64,000 bases of DNA from an uncultured Alphaproteobacteria bacterium (GCA_937870685.1 CALMZX010000077.1:1-64000); one strand, 5' to 3'; counted from the first letter of the stretch, positions 17,368 to 26,764 are shown. The notes: generated by a model from the sequence alone, not told the origin. Program-made: numbers and translations.

Positions 17368-19620
17368 ATGCAGCAGCCTTATCAGCCAGCCCCGAGTCTG
17401 AGTGTCGCCGACATCGCGCGCGGCATGTTGCGCCGTTCCGTTCTGATCGCTTCCTGCCTTGCGCTCGGTGCAGTCGCGGGATTCGGGATCCTCGCCGTCA
17501 ACGCCCCACAGTACGCCAGCGAAGCCCAGTTGCTCGTTGCCAACCTCGCGACGCCTTTTGACCGTCCCAACAATGTGCAGGAGCAGCGCACCGACCAGAT
17601 CGACGACAGGTTCGTAGCTTCGCAGGTCTCGGTGCTGAAGTCGGAAGATCTGGCGCGCCGGGTCGTCAAACAGTTGCAGCTTGAGGGGCAGGGTGAATTT
17701 GATCCGCTGCGCAAGGGCATGGGCACGGTGAAGAAGACCATGCTGGCCATTGGCTTTGGCACAGATCCCCGCCTGATGGACAAGGAGCAGCGTGCCGTCG
17801 AGCACCTTGTCAAGAACGCCGCCATCTACCAGGTTCCCCAGTCGAACGTGATCGTGGTCCGCTATCAGGCGCTTGATGGCAAGACAGCGTCCGCGGTTGC
17901 CAACGCCCTGTCTGAAACCTTCGTACTGTCGACGCGCGAGAGCCTTTCAGGACCGAATGCACGTGCCCGCGACTGGCTCGCCGCGCAGATCGACGTCCTG
18001 CGCAAGAAGGTTGCCGCGTCGGAGGCCGCTGTCGAGAAGTACCGCGCCGAAGCCGGATTGCTGAAAGGGCAGACCGCGACACTTGGCACGCAGGAAATCT
18101 CCGAACTCAATTCACAGATCACCCTTGCAGAGGCGGCAAGCACCGAAGCGCGCGCCAAGGCGGATGAAATTGTGGCGATGTTGGAGAGCGTCGGATCGGT
18201 GGATGCTTCCGCAGAGGTTCTGGGTAATGCCGTTGTCCAGCGTCTGCGCGAACAGCAGGCAACGTCGATGCGCAAGGTCTCGGAGCTTTCGGCGACCTAT
18301 CTGCCCAGCCATCCCAAGATGATCGCAGCCCAGCGGGAACTGGAAGGCGTTGAGAAGCAGTTGCGCCGGGAAGCCCTGAGGGTTGTGGATTCGCTGCAGG
18401 GGCAGGCGAAGGTGGCCGAGGCGCGAGCCGACAGCCTGCGCCGCAGCCTGGATGAACTGAAATCGCGCGAGGGCGGAGCCTTGCAGAGCGAGGTGAAGCT
18501 GAATGAACTGGAGCGCGAGGCTGCCGCGGACCGCACGCTGCTTGAGACCATGCTGGCCCGCTATGCCGATGCAAATGCGCGCCAGGACCTAAACCTGCAG
18601 CCGGGCTATGCCCGTGTCATCCAGACGGCAAGCGCTGCAGCCATGCCATTCTTTCCGAAGCCCGGACCGACCCTGATGCTGACCGCGCTTGCCGGGCTTG
18701 CGCTTGGCCTTGGCCTCGCATTCCTGTTTGAAGTGATCCGCCAGACGGGCCGGATGAATGCAATGGCGGCGCGTGTGGCTGAACCGGTTCCCGAGCGGGT
18801 GCCCGCCCATGTGGCGCGGAGCAATGCCGCCGTGCCGGTTCCCGATCTCGACATCGGGATTGCCGCCGAGGATGCCGCGCTCCTGCGCCGGGGCATGGCG
18901 GCTGCGCCGCAAGCGGTAACCGCCGAAAATGTGCCGCAGGTCCTGGCGACGTTCCCGTTTGTGCCCCAGCTGATCAAGGCCTTTGTGCAACTCGAAGACG
19001 TCAGCGCCGTGCCGGAACTGGCGGAACCCCTGGTGCGCGCGGTGACGGCAATTGCCGAAAACATCGCCCGCAACAGCACCAAATCCTATGCGCTCACCAG
19101 CATTGGCGGAAGCTATGATACTGCCTTCGCCACGGTGGCACTGGCCCGTGAACTCTCAGCGCGCAAGCTCAAGACCATGGTGCTTGACCTTTCTTCCACC
19201 CGCCCGAACGTGCAGGACCTGATGGCGCTTGCCGATGGTCCGGGATTGGGCGAGTTGATGTCAGGCCAGGCGGATGTGGCCAAGGTCATTGTGCGTGATC
19301 TGAAATCCAATGTGCAGGTGATCCGGGCCGGCGGAGCAGGCTTGCTGATGCAACCGGGTGTGCTGCAAGCCCGCATGCCTGCGGTGCTTGCATCACTGGC
19401 GCAGGTGTACGACGCAATTCTGGTGAATGCCGGAGAGGCGTCTCCGTCCACGCCAGACTGCCTGCAGGGTGTCGGTGCGGTGATCTTCCTCGCCGCGGCC
19501 CAGCGGCAAAAGGATGCGGCTGCAGCCGGCCGGACACTGGCGGGCAGGGGCGTGCGCCAGACCTTCTTTGTCAAACTGGAAACGCGCGATGCTGACGCCG
19601 GATTGCGCGCCGCCAGCTAG
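17368..19620 (+). CDS. Wzc/GumC-like polysaccharide co-polymerase with degenerate kinase domain
   Basis: A 750-residue inner-membrane protein of the PCP-2a class. It has a Wzz domain with a first helix near residues 30-50, a long periplasmic coiled coil (residues ~180-400, SEAAVEKYRAEAGLL, ELERVEK-like heptads), and a second helix (TLMLTALAGLALGLGLAFLFEVI). A cytoplasmic P-loop-like domain follows. The expected Walker A is replaced by TSIGGSYDTAF, with no lysine. Walker A' reads VLDLSSTRPN, and the C-terminus (DADAGLRAAS) has no tyrosine cluster. It is therefore probably a chain-length/export scaffold without BY-kinase activity. I prefer the ATG at 17368 (AGGGA upstream) to the TTG at 17350. 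Confidence 0.82.
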   Translation: MQQPYQPAPSLSVADIARGMLRRSVLIASCLALGAVAGFGILAVNAPQYASEAQLLVANLATPFDRPNNVQEQRTDQIDDRFVASQVSVLKSEDLARRVVKQLQLEGQGEFDPLRKGMGTVKKTMLAIGFGTDPRLMDKEQRAVEHLVKNAAIYQVPQSNVIVVRYQALDGKTASAVANALSETFVLSTRESLSGPNARARDWLAAQIDVLRKKVAASEAAVEKYRAEAGLLKGQTATLGTQEISELNSQITLAEAASTEARAKADEIVAMLESVGSVDASAEVLGNAVVQRLREQQATSMRKVSELSATYLPSHPKMIAAQRELEGVEKQLRREALRVVDSLQGQAKVAEARADSLRRSLDELKSREGGALQSEVKLNELEREAAADRTLLETMLARYADANARQDLNLQPGYARVIQTASAAAMPFFPKPGPTLMLTALAGLALGLGLAFLFEVIRQTGRMNAMAARVAEPVPERVPAHVARSNAAVPVPDLDIGIAAEDAALLRRGMAAAPQAVTAENVPQVLATFPFVPQLIKAFVQLEDVSAVPELAEPLVRAVTAIAENIARNSTKSYALTSIGGSYDTAFATVALARELSARKLKTMVLDLSSTRPNVQDLMALADGPGLGELMSGQADVAKVIVRDLKSNVQVIRAGGAGLLMQPGVLQARMPAVLASLAQVYDAILVNAGEASPSTPDCLQGVGAVIFLAAAQRQKDAAAAGRTLAGRGVRQTFFVKLETRDADAGLRAAS

Positions 19621-19663
19621 GCATTAAGGCTTTCTTACGCGGCGTGTGGTTTTTTCCTGACCC

Positions 19664-20719
19664 ATGTCAGCCTCCACAGCTCTCTTGCGCCTTACCTTCG
19701 AAGCCCTCTACCGATCTGGGGCTGCGTCAGTCCTGCGGCCATGGAGCCAGGGTCTTGGCGTCATTTTTTGCATGCACAGTGTGCGGCCGGAAGAGAAGGC
19801 GACGGACGGTTTTGCACCCAATGGCGGGCTTACCTCGACTCCTGCTTTCCTTGATGCCGCGCTCACCATGTTGCGTCAGGCAGGATATGAGTTCCTCTCG
19901 CTCGACGAGGCCTTGCAGCGCATCCGATCGGGGAGGGCGGGAGAAAGGCCATTCGCCGTATTCACGCTGGATGACGGTTACCGGGACAACCAAGTCCACG
20001 CGTTGCCCGTGTTCGCGAAGCACGATTGTCCATTTCTGGTCTATGCGGCACCGGGATTCGTTGATGCTTCCACGGAGATGTGGTGGCTTGCGCTGGAGCG
20101 GATGATTGCCGAAGGCGCAGGCGTTCTGGAGGCTGGCGGGGTGCGGGCCGAACTGGATGGCAGCGCAACCGCGAAGTGGGCCGCGTGGGGCAAGCTGGCA
20201 CCTGCCGTGCAGGGCCTGCCGGAGCATGAGCAGCGGCAATGGACGCGTGAGCAGTCGAGGCGGTTTTGCATTGATCTCCCGCAGATGTGCCGCGACCTTA
20301 TCATGTCGTGGGACGAGTTGCGCGCACTCGCGTCCCATCCGCTGGCGACGATCGGGGCGCATACACTCAATCACTTTGCGCTCTCCAGGCTTTCGGAGAA
20401 TGAGGCGCGCGCGGAGATCGTCGAGTCCGGACGCCGGCTTGAACAGGAGTTGCAACAGCCTGTGCGCCATTTTGCCTATCCTTACGGCAATGTGGGGCAT
20501 GCAGGGGCGCGGGATTTCCGGCTGTGCGCGGAGGCTGGCTATGCCTCCGCCGTGACCACACGCATGGGGGCGGTTTATCCCGAACACGCAGGGCATGTGC
20601 ACGGATTGCCGCGCGTCATGGTTTCCAGCAAATATGCCGAACCACGGTGGCTGAAGGTGCTGGCCTCGGGTCTGCCGGGCCGGATGAGCAATCTTGGCCG
20701 ACGTTTGAATGTTGCCTAG
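19664..20719 (+). CDS. Polysaccharide deacetylase (NodB-like)
   Basis: A 351-residue carbohydrate esterase 4 family protein. Motif 1 is AVFTLDDGYRDN (TFDDG variant, metal-binding Asp and catalytic Asp). Motif 2 is IGAHTLNHFALS (H-x4-H metal site). HFAYPYGN supplies the later conserved motif. No signal peptide is evident. It probably removes N-acetyl groups from the locally made exopolysaccharide or its precursor, since it follows the Wzc-like gene by 43 bases in the same direction. Its stop overlaps the stop of the convergent DUF2842 gene. Confidence 0.82.
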   Translation: MSASTALLRLTFEALYRSGAASVLRPWSQGLGVIFCMHSVRPEEKATDGFAPNGGLTSTPAFLDAALTMLRQAGYEFLSLDEALQRIRSGRAGERPFAVFTLDDGYRDNQVHALPVFAKHDCPFLVYAAPGFVDASTEMWWLALERMIAEGAGVLEAGGVRAELDGSATAKWAAWGKLAPAVQGLPEHEQRQWTREQSRRFCIDLPQMCRDLIMSWDELRALASHPLATIGAHTLNHFALSRLSENEARAEIVESGRRLEQELQQPVRHFAYPYGNVGHAGARDFRLCAEAGYASAVTTRMGAVYPEHAGHVHGLPRVMVSSKYAEPRWLKVLASGLPGRMSNLGRRLNVA

Positions 20720-20925
20720 GCCGGATCAGGTCGCGACATCCAGCGGATCATCATCATGGAAACGGGCAGCCATGCCACGCCAGCGACGATGTAGTAGGCC
20801 AGTTCCACCAGCATGCCCCGGCCGACGACCAACTCGCCGCCGACAGCCATTGCGACAAGGGCATAGACCGTGATCCAGATCAGCGTGAGAAATGTGCCGA
20901 TCAGCTTTCGGGTGCGCATCTTCAT
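20716..20925 (-). CDS. DUF2842 small membrane protein
   Basis: A 69-residue protein with two hydrophobic helices (LIGTFLTLIWITVYALVAMAV and ELAYYIVAGVAWLPVSMMMI) after MKMRTRK. Length and pattern match the alphaproteobacterial DUF2842 family, often found near the heme A synthase gene. It is divergent from ctaA. Function is unknown. Confidence 0.8.
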   Translation of the reverse strand: MKMRTRKLIGTFLTLIWITVYALVAMAVGGELVVGRGMLVELAYYIVAGVAWLPVSMMMIRWMSRPDPA

Positions 20926-21023
20926 CGGTTTTTCCTAGCCTTTTTGTACGGCGCGGGAAAGCCTGCGGATGTGCGGCCCTGGGGCCGCTTGATCGGCGGC
21001 GGCGCTGGTCCTATGTGGCGGGC

Positions 21024-22052
21024 ATGACTGCGCCATCAGACAAGGTTCCGGCAGCCGTATCCTACTGGCTGTGGTCCATCGCCTTCCTCATCCTGTGCAT
21101 GGTGATTGTTGGAGGGGCCACGCGCCTTACTGACAGCGGCCTCTCGATCACAGAATGGAAACCGTTGCTGGGGGCAATTCCGCCACTCAATGAAGCTCAT
21201 TGGCTGGAGGCTTTTGAAAAGTACAAGCTGATCCCTGAGTACCAGGTGCAGAACCGGGGCATGTCGCTGGATGAGTTCAAGTTCATCTACTGGTGGGAAT
21301 GGGCGCATCGTTTCCTTGGCCGCATCATCGGTTTTGTCTTCATTGTTCCGCTGCTCTACTTCGTGGCAGTGAAGGCCATCCCGCGGCGTCTGTGGCCGCG
21401 CCTTTTCCTGCTCTTTGTGCTGGGCGGCGCGCAGGGCGCGCTGGGCTGGTTCATGGTCGCGTCGGGGCTTAGCGAGCGCGTTGATGTAAGCCAGTACCGA
21501 CTGGCGGCGCACTTGACCTTCGCCTTTGCATTGTTCGCGGGAACTGTGTGGACGGTTCTTGGCCTCAACTGCCGCCGCCGCTGGCTTTCGGTACCTGACA
21601 ACATGATTGCCGTCGGCCTCGTGGTCCTCGTCTTTCTTCAGGTCGCCGCGGGTGGATTTGTGGCGGGGCTGGATGCCGGGTTTGCCTCCAACACCTGGCC
21701 CAAGATGAACGGGGAGTGGGTGCCTGCGGGCCTCTTCATGACTGAACCGCACTGGAAGAATTTCTTCGAGAACGCGCTGACCGTGCAGTTCAACCACCGG
21801 CTCATGGCCTATGGCATCCTTGCCTATGTGTTGTGGATGGCGCGCCGTGTGCCGCGCACCGGCTGGTTCGTCGCGGCAGCGGTGCTGGCGCAGATGCTGC
21901 TCGGGATTCTCACAGTCGTGTGGAACGTGCCCCTGGCGGTGGCGTTGATCCATCAGGGAGGAGCGCTTGTGCTGCTGGCGCTGGCCCTTTGGCACCTGCA
22001 CCGGCTGCTGTCGCAACCGGTGCAACTGCGTTTTGCTCAGGTCATGGCCTGA
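21024..22052 (+). CDS. ctaA: Heme A synthase (COX15/CtaA)
   Basis: A 342-residue eight-helix membrane enzyme that oxidises the heme O methyl group to give heme A for aa3 oxidases. Conserved histidine sites are visible: WWEWAHRFLGR, AAHLTFAFAL, FNHRLMAYG and LIHQGGALVL, along with GGATRLTDSGLSITEWK near the N-terminus. I start at the ATG at 21024, because the track's extra 44 residues are non-family sequence overlapping DUF2842. Its last 16 bases overlap the tail of the convergent metY gene. Confidence 0.93.
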   Translation: MTAPSDKVPAAVSYWLWSIAFLILCMVIVGGATRLTDSGLSITEWKPLLGAIPPLNEAHWLEAFEKYKLIPEYQVQNRGMSLDEFKFIYWWEWAHRFLGRIIGFVFIVPLLYFVAVKAIPRRLWPRLFLLFVLGGAQGALGWFMVASGLSERVDVSQYRLAAHLTFAFALFAGTVWTVLGLNCRRRWLSVPDNMIAVGLVVLVFLQVAAGGFVAGLDAGFASNTWPKMNGEWVPAGLFMTEPHWKNFFENALTVQFNHRLMAYGILAYVLWMARRVPRTGWFVAAAVLAQMLLGILTVVWNVPLAVALIHQGGALVLLALALWHLHRLLSQPVQLRFAQVMA

Positions 22053-23314
22053 TCGAGGTCGGCGATGATGTCGGCGGCGTCTTCGATGCCGATTGACAGA
22101 CGCACCACATCAGGCCCGGCTCCGGCCTTGACCAACTGGTCTTTCGTCAACTGGCTGTGGGTGGTTGATGCCGGGTGGATGATGAGCGAGCGCGTGTCGC
22201 CAATGTTGGCGAGATGCGAGAGCAGCTTCACCGACGACACCATCTTGATGCCTGCGTCATAACCGCCCTTCAACCCGAAGGTGAACACGGCACCGGCCCC
22301 GCGCGGGGCATATTTCTTTTGCAGCGCGTGGTGCTTGTCGGACGGCAGGCCGGCGTAGTTGACCCAGGCGACCTTCGGATGTTTGGCCAGCCATTCCGCC
22401 ACCTTGAGGGCGTTGTCGCTGTGGCGCTGCATGCGAAGCGAAAGGGTTTCCATGCCGGTGAGGATGAGGAAGGCATTGAGCGGTGCAATGGCTGGACCAA
22501 GGTCGCGCAAGCCGAGCACGCGGCAGGCGATGGCAAAAGCGATGCCACCAAATGTCTCGTGCAGCTTCATGCCGTGGTAGCTGTCATTGGGTTCTGAGAG
22601 CAGGGGATACTTTCCACTCTTGGACCAATCGAAATTGCCGCCATCAACGATCACGCCACCCATGGAGTTGCCATGGCCGCCCATGAACTTGGTGAGGGAG
22701 TGCAGGACAATGTTGGCGCCATGTGCAAGCGGCGTGCACAGGTAGGGTGTGGCCAGCGTGTTGTCGACGATGAGCGGAACGCCTGCTTTCTGTGCCACTT
22801 TGGCAATGGCGGCAATATCCGTGATGCGGCCACCGGGATTGCAGATTGATTCAATGAAGATGGCCTTGGTCTTCGGTGAGATGGCCTTTTCAAAGGTCGA
22901 TGGATCCTCGGCGTCGGCCCAGACGACATGCCAGCCAAAGGACTTGAAGGAGTGGTTGAACTGGTTGATCGAGCCGCCGTAGAGTTGGCGGGCGGCGACG
23001 AATTCGTCTCCGGGCTGCATGATGGTGTGAAAGGCGAGCAGTTGTGCGGAATGTCCTGACGCGACGGCGAGGGCTGCCGTGCCTCCCTCCAGGGCGGCGA
23101 CCTTTGATTCCAGCACCGCCTGTGTGGGATTCATAAGGCGTGTGTAGATGTTGCCGAAGGCGCGCAACGCGAACAGGTCGGCGGCGTGCTGCACATCGTT
23201 GAACACGTAGGCCGTGGTTTGATAGATCGGTGTCACGCGGGCACCGGTCGCAGGATCCGGTGAGCCGCCTGCGTGGATTGCCAATGTGTCAAAGCCGGGT
23301 TTCTTGTCAGCCAT
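22037..23314 (-). CDS. metY: O-acetylhomoserine sulfhydrylase (MetY type)
   Basis: A 425-residue PLP enzyme of the Cys/Met metabolism family that makes homocysteine from O-acetyl-homoserine and sulfide. The N-terminal signature is GFDTLAIHAGGSPDPATGARVTPIYQT. YTRLMNPTQAVLE and SGHSAQLLAF contact PLP phosphate, and HSLTKFMGGHGNSMGG has the Schiff-base lysine. The start at 23314 has GGAGG upstream. Length and the 'NPTQ' region favour the O-acetylhomoserine group over cystathionine gamma-synthase. Confidence 0.9.
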   Translation of the reverse strand: MADKKPGFDTLAIHAGGSPDPATGARVTPIYQTTAYVFNDVQHAADLFALRAFGNIYTRLMNPTQAVLESKVAALEGGTAALAVASGHSAQLLAFHTIMQPGDEFVAARQLYGGSINQFNHSFKSFGWHVVWADAEDPSTFEKAISPKTKAIFIESICNPGGRITDIAAIAKVAQKAGVPLIVDNTLATPYLCTPLAHGANIVLHSLTKFMGGHGNSMGGVIVDGGNFDWSKSGKYPLLSEPNDSYHGMKLHETFGGIAFAIACRVLGLRDLGPAIAPLNAFLILTGMETLSLRMQRHSDNALKVAEWLAKHPKVAWVNYAGLPSDKHHALQKKYAPRGAGAVFTFGLKGGYDAGIKMVSSVKLLSHLANIGDTRSLIIHPASTTHSQLTKDQLVKAGAGPDVVRLSIGIEDAADIIADLDQAMT

Positions 23315-23371
23315 GTGATCCTCCATTTCGGTCACAAGGCTAGAACGGCTATCCCCGTTACGCAATCATGT

Positions 23372-23929
23372 TCAGCGGAACATCATGCGGCGCATTAAGC
23401 CATCCTTGTCAATGAACTGGTGCTTGAGTGCGGCAAGGACGTGAATGGCGATGAGGATTTGGGCCAGTGTTCCCCCGATTTCATGCAACTCACCTGTCCA
23501 TTCGCCAATATTCGGCCAGATGTTCAGGGGCATGAGCTGGAAGAAGGTGACAGCTTGGGGATCAAGGCGTTCCGCCGCCCAAGGTGCAAGTGCCAGCCAG
23601 CCCGCCAAGGGAATGCCCAGCATCAGGAGATAGAGAAGGCCGTGAATGGCGGCGGTGGCCTTCACCTGCCAGATTGGCATGGAGGCGGGCAGGGGCGGTG
23701 CCGAGTGGCTGACCCGCCAGACAATGCGCAGGATGCTGAGGAGCAGCACCAGGATGCCGAGGGACGCATGCGCGGTGGGGCCCCACCCCGCAACGGATTG
23801 GCCGCGTTCTACCTCGATCAGCTCTTCCCCGGGAAAGAGCAGGAAGAGGATGAGAATGGCCAATACCCAGTGCAGGGCGATGGCAACGCGATTGTATTTG
23901 GCGGAAGCGGTTGTCACGTTGGCGGTCAT
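23372..23929 (-). CDS. Cytochrome b561-family protein
   Basis: A 185-residue four-helix membrane cytochrome b. Candidate heme-ligating histidines occur in VAIALHWVLAI, PTAHASLGILV, AAIHGLLYLLM and LIAIHVLAALKH. This is the prokaryotic b561/CybB layout, which passes electrons from quinol to superoxide or periplasmic partners in studied cases. I start at ATG 23929 (AAGGGG upstream) rather than 23986. It is monocistronic or co-transcribed with the CoA-binding gene 54 bases upstream. Confidence 0.85.
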   Translation of the reverse strand: MTANVTTASAKYNRVAIALHWVLAILILFLLFPGEELIEVERGQSVAGWGPTAHASLGILVLLLSILRIVWRVSHSAPPLPASMPIWQVKATAAIHGLLYLLMLGIPLAGWLALAPWAAERLDPQAVTFFQLMPLNIWPNIGEWTGELHEIGGTLAQILIAIHVLAALKHQFIDKDGLMRRMMFR

Positions 23930-23982
23930 TTCAATGCCCCTTCTTTTCACCAGGACGGATCGTTGGCGGAAATCCGTCGAAA

Positions 23983-24516
23983 TCATTTGTCCTTCAGGCC
24001 AATGCCAAGGCTTTGCACCCGGCCACTCTCATGAAGCTGCTGGCGGCGCGACGAGATGAACCCCGGATCGCCGCCTACCCAGCCCCATTCGCCAGAGAGT
24101 TTCCCATATTCCATCTTGGGGCAACGGTTCATGACGACGCGGAGGCCTGCCGCTTCGGCTTTCGCGGCTGCGGCATCGTTGCGCACCTGAAGTTGCATCC
24201 AGATGACCTTGGGCCTTTCTGTCAGGGCGAGCGCTTCGTCCACAATGGTGGCCGCTGCGTCGGCGTTTCGGAAGATATCGACCATATCGATTCTGCCGGG
24301 GATATCCGCGAGGGAGGCGTAGACTTTCTGGCCTAGCAATTCCTGGCCTGCGAGGCCGGGATTGACGGGATGGACGGTGTAGCCCTTCTCAAGCAGGTAT
24401 TTGGTCACGAGGTAAGACGGGCGCACGGTGTTCGCCGAGGCCCCGACCAGGGCAATTGTCTTCACGTCCTGAAGGACCTGTCGGATATAGTCGGCGCTGT
24501 AGCTGTCGTGATTCAT
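23983..24516 (-). CDS. CoA-binding domain protein (YccU-like)
   Basis: A 177-residue protein consisting of one Rossmann-type CoA-binding domain: TIALVGASANTVRPSYLVTKYLLEKGYTVHPVNPG, then DMVDIFRNADAA and VIWMQLQVRNDAAAAKAEAAGLRVVMNRCPKMEY-like segments, typical of the YccU/CoA_binding_2 family. Function in cells is not established. The start at 24516 lies eight bases downstream of the VOC gene's stop, suggesting one operon with the VOC and hydratase genes. Confidence 0.82.
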   Translation of the reverse strand: MNHDSYSADYIRQVLQDVKTIALVGASANTVRPSYLVTKYLLEKGYTVHPVNPGLAGQELLGQKVYASLADIPGRIDMVDIFRNADAAATIVDEALALTERPKVIWMQLQVRNDAAAAKAEAAGLRVVMNRCPKMEYGKLSGEWGWVGGDPGFISSRRQQLHESGRVQSLGIGLKDK

Positions 24517-24523
24517 CGGGTCG

Positions 24524-24949
24524 TTATGGCAATTTGATGCGGCCTTCGCCATCGATCTGTACAAATGGATTGTATGCCACTTCCCACAGATGGCCTTCGG
24601 GATCGGTGAAATATCCGGAATATCCGCCCCAGAACACCTTGTGTGGTGCTTTCACAGCCGTTGCGCCACAGCCGAGAGCGTGTGCGTAGATGGCATCAAC
24701 TTCCGCCTCAGTCGAGCCATTCCATGCAAGACTCACGCCGCGGAATGAAGGTGCATCCTGATGTGAGACACCCGCATCCGCCGCCAGTGCGTCATGACCG
24801 AACAGCGCGAGTACCGTGCCGTTCACATCAAAGAAGGCCACGCTCTCGTTGCTGCTGGCATGGGGTTTCATGCCAATTCGCTCATAGAAGCTCCGCGCGG
24901 CGGGAAGATCGCGAACGCCCAGCGTGATGAAATTGATGCGCGGTTTCAT
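24524..24949 (-). CDS. VOC-family (glyoxalase-like) protein
   Basis: A 141-residue vicinal-oxygen-chelate protein with two beta-alpha-beta-beta-beta modules: INFITLGVRDLPAARSFYERIGM and the C-terminal YSGYFTDPEGHLWEVAYNP, where Glu is a likely metal ligand. Substrate is unknown. It overlaps the start of nothing downstream but shares an ATGA junction with the hydratase gene upstream (24946-24949). Confidence 0.8.
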   Translation of the reverse strand: MKPRINFITLGVRDLPAARSFYERIGMKPHASSNESVAFFDVNGTVLALFGHDALAADAGVSHQDAPSFRGVSLAWNGSTEAEVDAIYAHALGCGATAVKAPHKVFWGGYSGYFTDPEGHLWEVAYNPFVQIDGEGRIKLP

Positions 24950-25740
24950 TTGTGTGTTGGCCAGTTTGGCTGTCTCTTGCTGATGAAAGCGTCAAGGCCT
25001 TCACAGGCGGCACTGTCCAGCATGTTGCGGGCCATCACGCCCGCTGTGAAGGCGTATGCCTGTTCCAGCGGAAGTTGGCGTTGCCCATCAAAGGCGCGCT
25101 TGCCATAGGTGATCGCTGCCCGGGATTTGGAGGCGATGCGTGCCGCAAGTGCCGAGACATGACCGGCCAGTTCATCTTGCGGAATGACCGCGTTTACGAG
25201 CCCGGTGCGCGCCGCAAACTCCGCATCCATGACGTCGCCTGTCAGCAACATTTCCATGGTGTGCTTGGAGGAGAGGTTGCGGGACAGTGCCACCATGGGC
25301 GTGGAACAGAATAGGCCGATGTTGACGCCTGGCGTGCAGAAGGTCGCGCGCGGCGAGCAATAGGCGAGATCGCAGGTTGCCACCAGCTGGCAACCGGCTG
25401 CGCTGGCAAGTCCATCCACTTCGGCGATGATGGCGCAGCGGTGATGTGCGATTGACGTCATGAGCTTCGCACAGCGCGCGAAGACCATGGAATAGTATGC
25501 CTCCCCATTGTCCGGGTCGGCGCGCCGCGCGGTCAGCTGCTTGAGGTTGTGACCTGAGGAAAAAGCCTTGCCATCAGATGCGATGATGATGGTACCCACC
25601 GTGGAGTCTTCGCCCGCGTTGTCCAATGCGGCCTGAAGTTCTGCCATCATGCTTTCCGAAAGCGAATTGCGGGAGGCATCATCGGCAAGAGTCAGGCGCA
25701 GGACGGAGCCATCGCGCGAGTTGCGCAGGTGCGAGGTCAT
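24946..25740 (-). CDS. Enoyl-CoA hydratase/isomerase (ECHDC3-like)
   Basis: A 264-residue crotonase-fold protein. The oxyanion-hole segments are KAFSSGHNLKQLTA and DGLASAAGCQLVATCDLAY. One of the two glutamates of classical enoyl-CoA hydratases is not obvious, as in the ECHDC3-like branch, so hydratase activity is uncertain. The ATG overlaps the stop of the upstream proline-rich gene by four bases. It forms a short operon with VOC and CoA-binding genes. Confidence 0.8.
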   Translation of the reverse strand: MTSHLRNSRDGSVLRLTLADDASRNSLSESMMAELQAALDNAGEDSTVGTIIIASDGKAFSSGHNLKQLTARRADPDNGEAYYSMVFARCAKLMTSIAHHRCAIIAEVDGLASAAGCQLVATCDLAYCSPRATFCTPGVNIGLFCSTPMVALSRNLSSKHTMEMLLTGDVMDAEFAARTGLVNAVIPQDELAGHVSALAARIASKSRAAITYGKRAFDGQRQLPLEQAYAFTAGVMARNMLDSAACEGLDAFISKRQPNWPTHK

Positions 25741-26579
25741 TCCTCTTCCGTCTCAAGGGCCTTGAGCTTTTCTGCGTAGACAGGATCCTTGGACATGTCT
25801 TCGACGACCTTGCGGTTGTTGTCGGAAGGAATCATTGCGTTTAGAGCCTGAACCATGCGGTCACGCATGTCCTGCGCCATTTCCGAGTCATTTTTCACTT
25901 CTTCAATTTGCTGGCGAAGATCAGCCGTCTGGTCGTCAATGAGGTTGGAATATGCGAATCCTACCGTGGTGATGGCGGTATTCCAGTCATTGGCTGTGGC
26001 AAAACCATAGCCCTTTATATCGGCATCAAAGGCTTTGCCGTGCGAGTCCTGTTCCACGAAATCCTGCAGGTTCTCGTAGTTCTCCAAGGCCGCGTCCTTG
26101 TACTTTTCCCTCACCATGACATAGGCATCCATTGCCTTGCGCGCTGTTTCGGGGGTGAGTTCCACGGTCTCCACAGTCGGAATTTCCCCGACGCTGAAGT
26201 CCTCAGATTCCTGAGCCTCCGGGGACAGGTCCGGCAGAACGTCTCCGGTCGCGGGTTCTGTTGGCGTGGTTTCGGGCGGTACTGGGGAGGCGGGCTGGTC
26301 CGGGGCCTGGTTGACTGCGGGTGCGGGCGCATCTGGTGTTGCGGCATTTCCTGTCGGCGCAGATTGTGCAGGTGGCGGCGCGGCAGGGACCGGCGCAGGC
26401 GCTGGTGTTTGCTGGGCCACGGCTTCGTCATCAGGCAATTGCCGGTCCCAGACATGGGGCATATTTACGGGGAGATCCGTGATGTCAGGTGTGCGAGCAA
26501 GGGCGGCACAGGTAAATGTCAGCGATGCCAGAAGCATCGCCACGCCTTTGAAACCCGCCATGCAGCCCACGGAACGCAT
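25737..26579 (-). CDS. Exported proline/alanine-rich protein of unknown function
   Basis: A protein of about 280 residues with a signal peptide (LLASLTFTCAALA) and a ~70-residue low-complexity Pro/Ala/Thr linker (PAPAPVPAAPPPAQ). The C-terminal domain is acidic, mostly helical and ~150 residues long (ETARKAMDAYVMVREKYKD, then EVKNDSEMAQDMRDRMVQALNAM). I do not recognise the family. The linker suggests it spans the periplasm or is tethered. I take the ATG at 26579, which has GGGAG upstream. It heads the operon with the hydratase, VOC and CoA-binding genes. Confidence 0.6.
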   Translation of the reverse strand: MRSVGCMAGFKGVAMLLASLTFTCAALARTPDITDLPVNMPHVWDRQLPDDEAVAQQTPAPAPVPAAPPPAQSAPTGNAATPDAPAPAVNQAPDQPASPVPPETTPTEPATGDVLPDLSPEAQESEDFSVGEIPTVETVELTPETARKAMDAYVMVREKYKDAALENYENLQDFVEQDSHGKAFDADIKGYGFATANDWNTAITTVGFAYSNLIDDQTADLRQQIEEVKNDSEMAQDMRDRMVQALNAMIPSDNNRKVVEDMSKDPVYAEKLKALETEEE

Positions 26580-26721
26580 GAGCCAATCTCCCATTCAGGA
26601 TTTCAGGTTAGTGGACATCGCTCGTGTGTGCCAGAGGCAATGACGGGGTTTTGAAGAGTTTTTGCCGCATTGAGGTAATATGTTACCGCGCGCAAAAAGC
26701 GCCCGAAATTGCTGGATTTCG

Positions 26722-26750
26722 TTGACAGCAGCTATTGGCTCAACTATCAG
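26722..26750 (+). promoter_or_regulatory. Promoter for the rplM-rpsI operon
   Basis: TTGACA (26722-26727), a 17-base spacer and TATCAG (26745-26750) form a good sigma70/RpoD-type promoter about 70 bases before the rplM start. It is the strongest promoter match I see in the window. Confidence 0.6.
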
Positions 26751-26764
26751 CCGCTCTGAACAGG

